The notes beneath the pieces are model-generated. The model was not told where the DNA came from, ran no database searches, and saw only the letters and a list, made by a program, of their open reading frames with translations. From positions 1 through 15,107 of the forward strand of contig CAZZLH010000029.1 in the NCBI GenBank assembly GCA_964654815.1: a DNA stretch of 15,107 bases, in the 5' to 3' direction. The DNA is from ZLKRG08 sp964654815 (GTDB taxonomy: Bacteria; Actinomycetota; Actinomycetes; Nanopelagicales; Nanopelagicaceae). Position 1 is the stretch's first letter. The number at the start of each line of letters is the position of its first letter. Shown here one piece after another: positions 13,788 to 15,107 of this stretch. Made by a program: the position numbers and the translations under genes.

Positions 13788-14078
13788 CTACTTAAAAATC
13801 TTTAACAACATCCCAATGGTTTTATTGGCTTCTGAAGGATGGCGGAATTTTTGATTTTGATTTACTTTGTAAGTATTTCGACGCCCAGATCTGGTGATTG
13901 TTATATAGCCCTCACTCTCAAGATCCGCGAGGATAGATTGCGCGCTTCTTTCGGTAATTCCCACAATCTCTGCAATTTCTTTGACCTTTAACTCTGGATT
14001 ACGGCTCAATTGCACCAAGACATGGCCGTGATTGGAGAGAAAGGTCCAAGGTTTGGACTCGTTTACTTTGCGCGCCAT
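13788..14078 (-). CDS. Winged-helix transcriptional regulator
   Basis: Small DNA-binding protein of the ArsR/MarR-like winged-helix fold. From the chosen start MARKVNESKPWTFLSNHGHV it has 96 aa. Helices at about 12-26 and 30-37 lead to VKEIAEIVGITERSAQSIL (31-49, recognition helix near the end), then DLESEGYITITRSGRRNTYKV as helix and beta wing. No effector domain is present, so it may sense by dimerisation or respond to partner protein DUF6671. The ATG at 14078 is preferred over a GTG at 14135 because a TATCAT -10 ends 6 nt before it. Direct repeats in the divergent gap are likely binding sites for it, controlling itself and the bicarbonate permease. Confidence 0.85.
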   Translation of the reverse strand: MARKVNESKPWTFLSNHGHVLVQLSRNPELKVKEIAEIVGITERSAQSILADLESEGYITITRSGRRNTYKVNQNQKFRHPSEANKTIGMLLKIFK

Positions 14079-14084
14079 GGCCCC

Positions 14085-14090
14085 ATGATA
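14085..14090 (-). promoter_or_regulatory. Leaderless -10 box of the winged-helix / DUF6671 operon
   Basis: Minus-strand TATCAT (5 of 6) ends 6 nt before the ATG at 14078. This fixes the start and argues against the longer reading from 14135, whose first codons would lie upstream of this promoter. Confidence 0.6.
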
Positions 14091-14112
14091 CCTGAAATTT
14101 GAGACCTGAAAT
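14090..14112. repeat. 9-bp direct repeats, candidate operator
   Basis: ACCTGAAAT occurs at 14090-14098 and again at 14104-14112, a 14-bp period. The pair flanks the candidate permease -35 (14099-14104) and touches the -10 of the regulator operon, so a bound protein could control both directions. Confidence 0.55.
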
Positions 14113-14128
14113 AATTTTCTGCTATTGT
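14099..14128 (+). promoter_or_regulatory. Promoter of the bicarbonate permease gene
   Basis: TTGAGA (-35, 14099-14104, 5 of 6) and TATTGT (-10, 14123-14128) are 18 bp apart. Transcription would start near 14135, giving a leader of about 7 nt before the GTG at 14142, too short for a normal ribosome-binding site. Confidence 0.5.
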
Positions 14129-14141
14129 TCTGCACTTGGGG

Positions 14142-15107
14142 GTGTCGCTCTTGGATTCTGGCTCGCTGGCTATAAACAACCTGACTTCGGTCGCGGTATT
14201 GGTATTCATCTTCGGCTTCCTTGCCGCTCGCCTAAAGAGCGATGTTCGAATACCTGAGGCGGTCTATCAGGTTATCTCTATCTACCTCCTCTTCGGTATC
14301 GGCCTTAAGGGTGGCCATGCGCTCCATGGAATCACGCCGAGCTCCTTCATAGCGCCAGCGCTAATGACAATAGCCTTAGGAATTACCATCCCGTTTGCTG
14401 CCTTCTTTTTATTGTCAACGGTAAAGAAGTTAAGTCGATTAGATCGCGGTGTTATCGCTGCACATTACGGCTCGACCTCTCTGGTTACTTTCTCTGCAGC
14501 GCTATTGTTCATTGAGAGCAATCAGATTCCGGTCGAAGGTTTCGCTACCGCGCTACTTACACTTATGGAAATCCCTGGTTTGATTGTTGGTATCTTTCTA
14601 GGTTCTCGTGCAGTGGCAAACCAAGTCAAGTGGGGAAAAACGCTATTAGAGGTATTTTTAGGAAAGACCGTGCTCTTGTTGGTTGGGGGCCTTTTGATTG
14701 GATTAATCACAAGCGATACTGGTTATGAGAAGGTAAAGCCATTCTTCGTAGATTTGCAAAGTGGCATCCTCACCCTCTTCTTATTGCACCTTGGCTACAC
14801 CGCCGGTAGTAATTGGAGTGAGATCAAGAAAGTTGGTGGCTCGTTAATAGTCTTTGGTATCGCCTTTCCGATATTCGGCGGATTCCTGGGCGCGCTCGGC
14901 GGTAGCTTGATTGGCTTATCTGTAGGGGGCACGGCGATTTTGGCAGTGCTATCCGCAAGCGCTTCTTATATCGCTGCACCTGCTGCGGTTTCGATAGCTA
15001 TTCCAAATGCCAACTTACCTCTTGCGCTAACTTCAAGTGTTGGTATTACCTTTCCATTCAATTTAGTACTAGGAATTCCGCTTTATCTGGAATTTGCCAA
15101 GTTTCTA
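14142..15107 (+). CDS. SbtA-type sodium-dependent bicarbonate permease (cut by window end)
   Basis: Integral membrane transporter expected to take up bicarbonate with sodium. The visible 322 codons give about ten hydrophobic helices. Family features are LKSDVRIPEAVYQVISIYLLFGIGLKGG (31-58) near the N-terminus, AAHYGSTSLVTF in the first core repeat, a mid-protein LFLLHLGYTAG, and SASASYIAAPAAVSIAIPNA in the second core repeat, where cyanobacterial SbtA binds bicarbonate and Na+. Few residues should be missing, since it reaches the C-terminal FPFNLVLGIPLYLEFA segment. The GTG start aligns the N-terminus with known SbtA proteins. A PII-like SbtB partner is not in the window and may follow. In a non-autotroph the bicarbonate could feed anaplerotic carboxylases. 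Confidence 0.9.
   Translation, partial: MSLLDSGSLAINNLTSVAVLVFIFGFLAARLKSDVRIPEAVYQVISIYLLFGIGLKGGHALHGITPSSFIAPALMTIALGITIPFAAFFLLSTVKKLSRLDRGVIAAHYGSTSLVTFSAALLFIESNQIPVEGFATALLTLMEIPGLIVGIFLGSRAVANQVKWGKTLLEVFLGKTVLLLVGGLLIGLITSDTGYEKVKPFFVDLQSGILTLFLLHLGYTAGSNWSEIKKVGGSLIVFGIAFPIFGGFLGALGGSLIGLSVGGTAILAVLSASASYIAAPAAVSIAIPNANLPLALTSSVGITFPFNLVLGIPLYLEFAKFL

Noticed and set aside
14079..14135. Longer winged-helix protein from a GTG at 14135
   Set aside because: The extra residues lie upstream of the TATCAT promoter and would overlap the divergent permease promoter; conserved sequence starts at MARK.

Overview
The window looks like a streamlined, moderate-to-low GC actinobacterium, most like the freshwater planktonic acI / Nanopelagicales group. 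The reasons are the actinobacterial cell-division neighbourhood (pstP, pknB with PASTA repeats, a trpG/pabA-type amidotransferase, crgA, rhomboid, cyclophilin), very short intergenic gaps with many 4-nt ATGA stop/start overlaps, several apparently leaderless promoters, and a heliorhodopsin gene. The assignment rests on gene content only; no rRNA, tRNA or mobile element is visible.

Layout. (1) 1-1630, minus: serS (cut by the window edge) behind pheA. (2) 1660-3953, plus: a soluble PP2C phosphatase (pstP) overlapping the membrane PASTA kinase pknB, a reversible Ser/Thr phosphorylation pair for cell-wall and division control. (3) 3962-5941: trpG/pabA (minus), crgA (plus), rhomboid protease and cyclophilin (minus). 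(4) 5949-9802, minus: a tightly coupled four-gene cassette, FAD oxidoreductase > DUF1365 > CFA-like methyltransferase > SDR. It resembles the lipid-modification cassettes that travel with photolyase or singlet-oxygen regulons in other bacteria. (5) 9957-10756, plus: an SRPBCC protein and a small membrane protein, divergent from the cassette. (6) 10749-11990, minus: a TerC-family metal transporter under a yybP-ykoY-type (manganese) riboswitch, possibly followed by a small hypothetical gene. (7) 12091-12935, plus: 14-bp tandem repeats and a heliorhodopsin. (8) 12942-14078, minus: a winged-helix regulator and a DUF6671 zinc-ribbon protein. (9) 14142-15107, plus: an SbtA-type sodium-dependent bicarbonate permease, cut by the window end.

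The right half (5.9-15.1 kb) reads as a light / oxidative-stress / membrane accessory region: lipid alkylation cassette, Mn-linked TerC, heliorhodopsin, zinc-ribbon protein, bicarbonate permease. That these act together is inference from adjacency; the families themselves are mostly clear from sequence.

Two regulatory modes can be read. Seven genes have a -10 box ending 6-7 nt before the start codon, as in leaderless actinobacterial mRNAs. terC, the heliorhodopsin gene and the FAD oxidoreductase have upstream leaders with Shine-Dalgarno motifs. The terC leader offers two mutually exclusive pairings, in which aptamer formation would release the ribosome-binding site.
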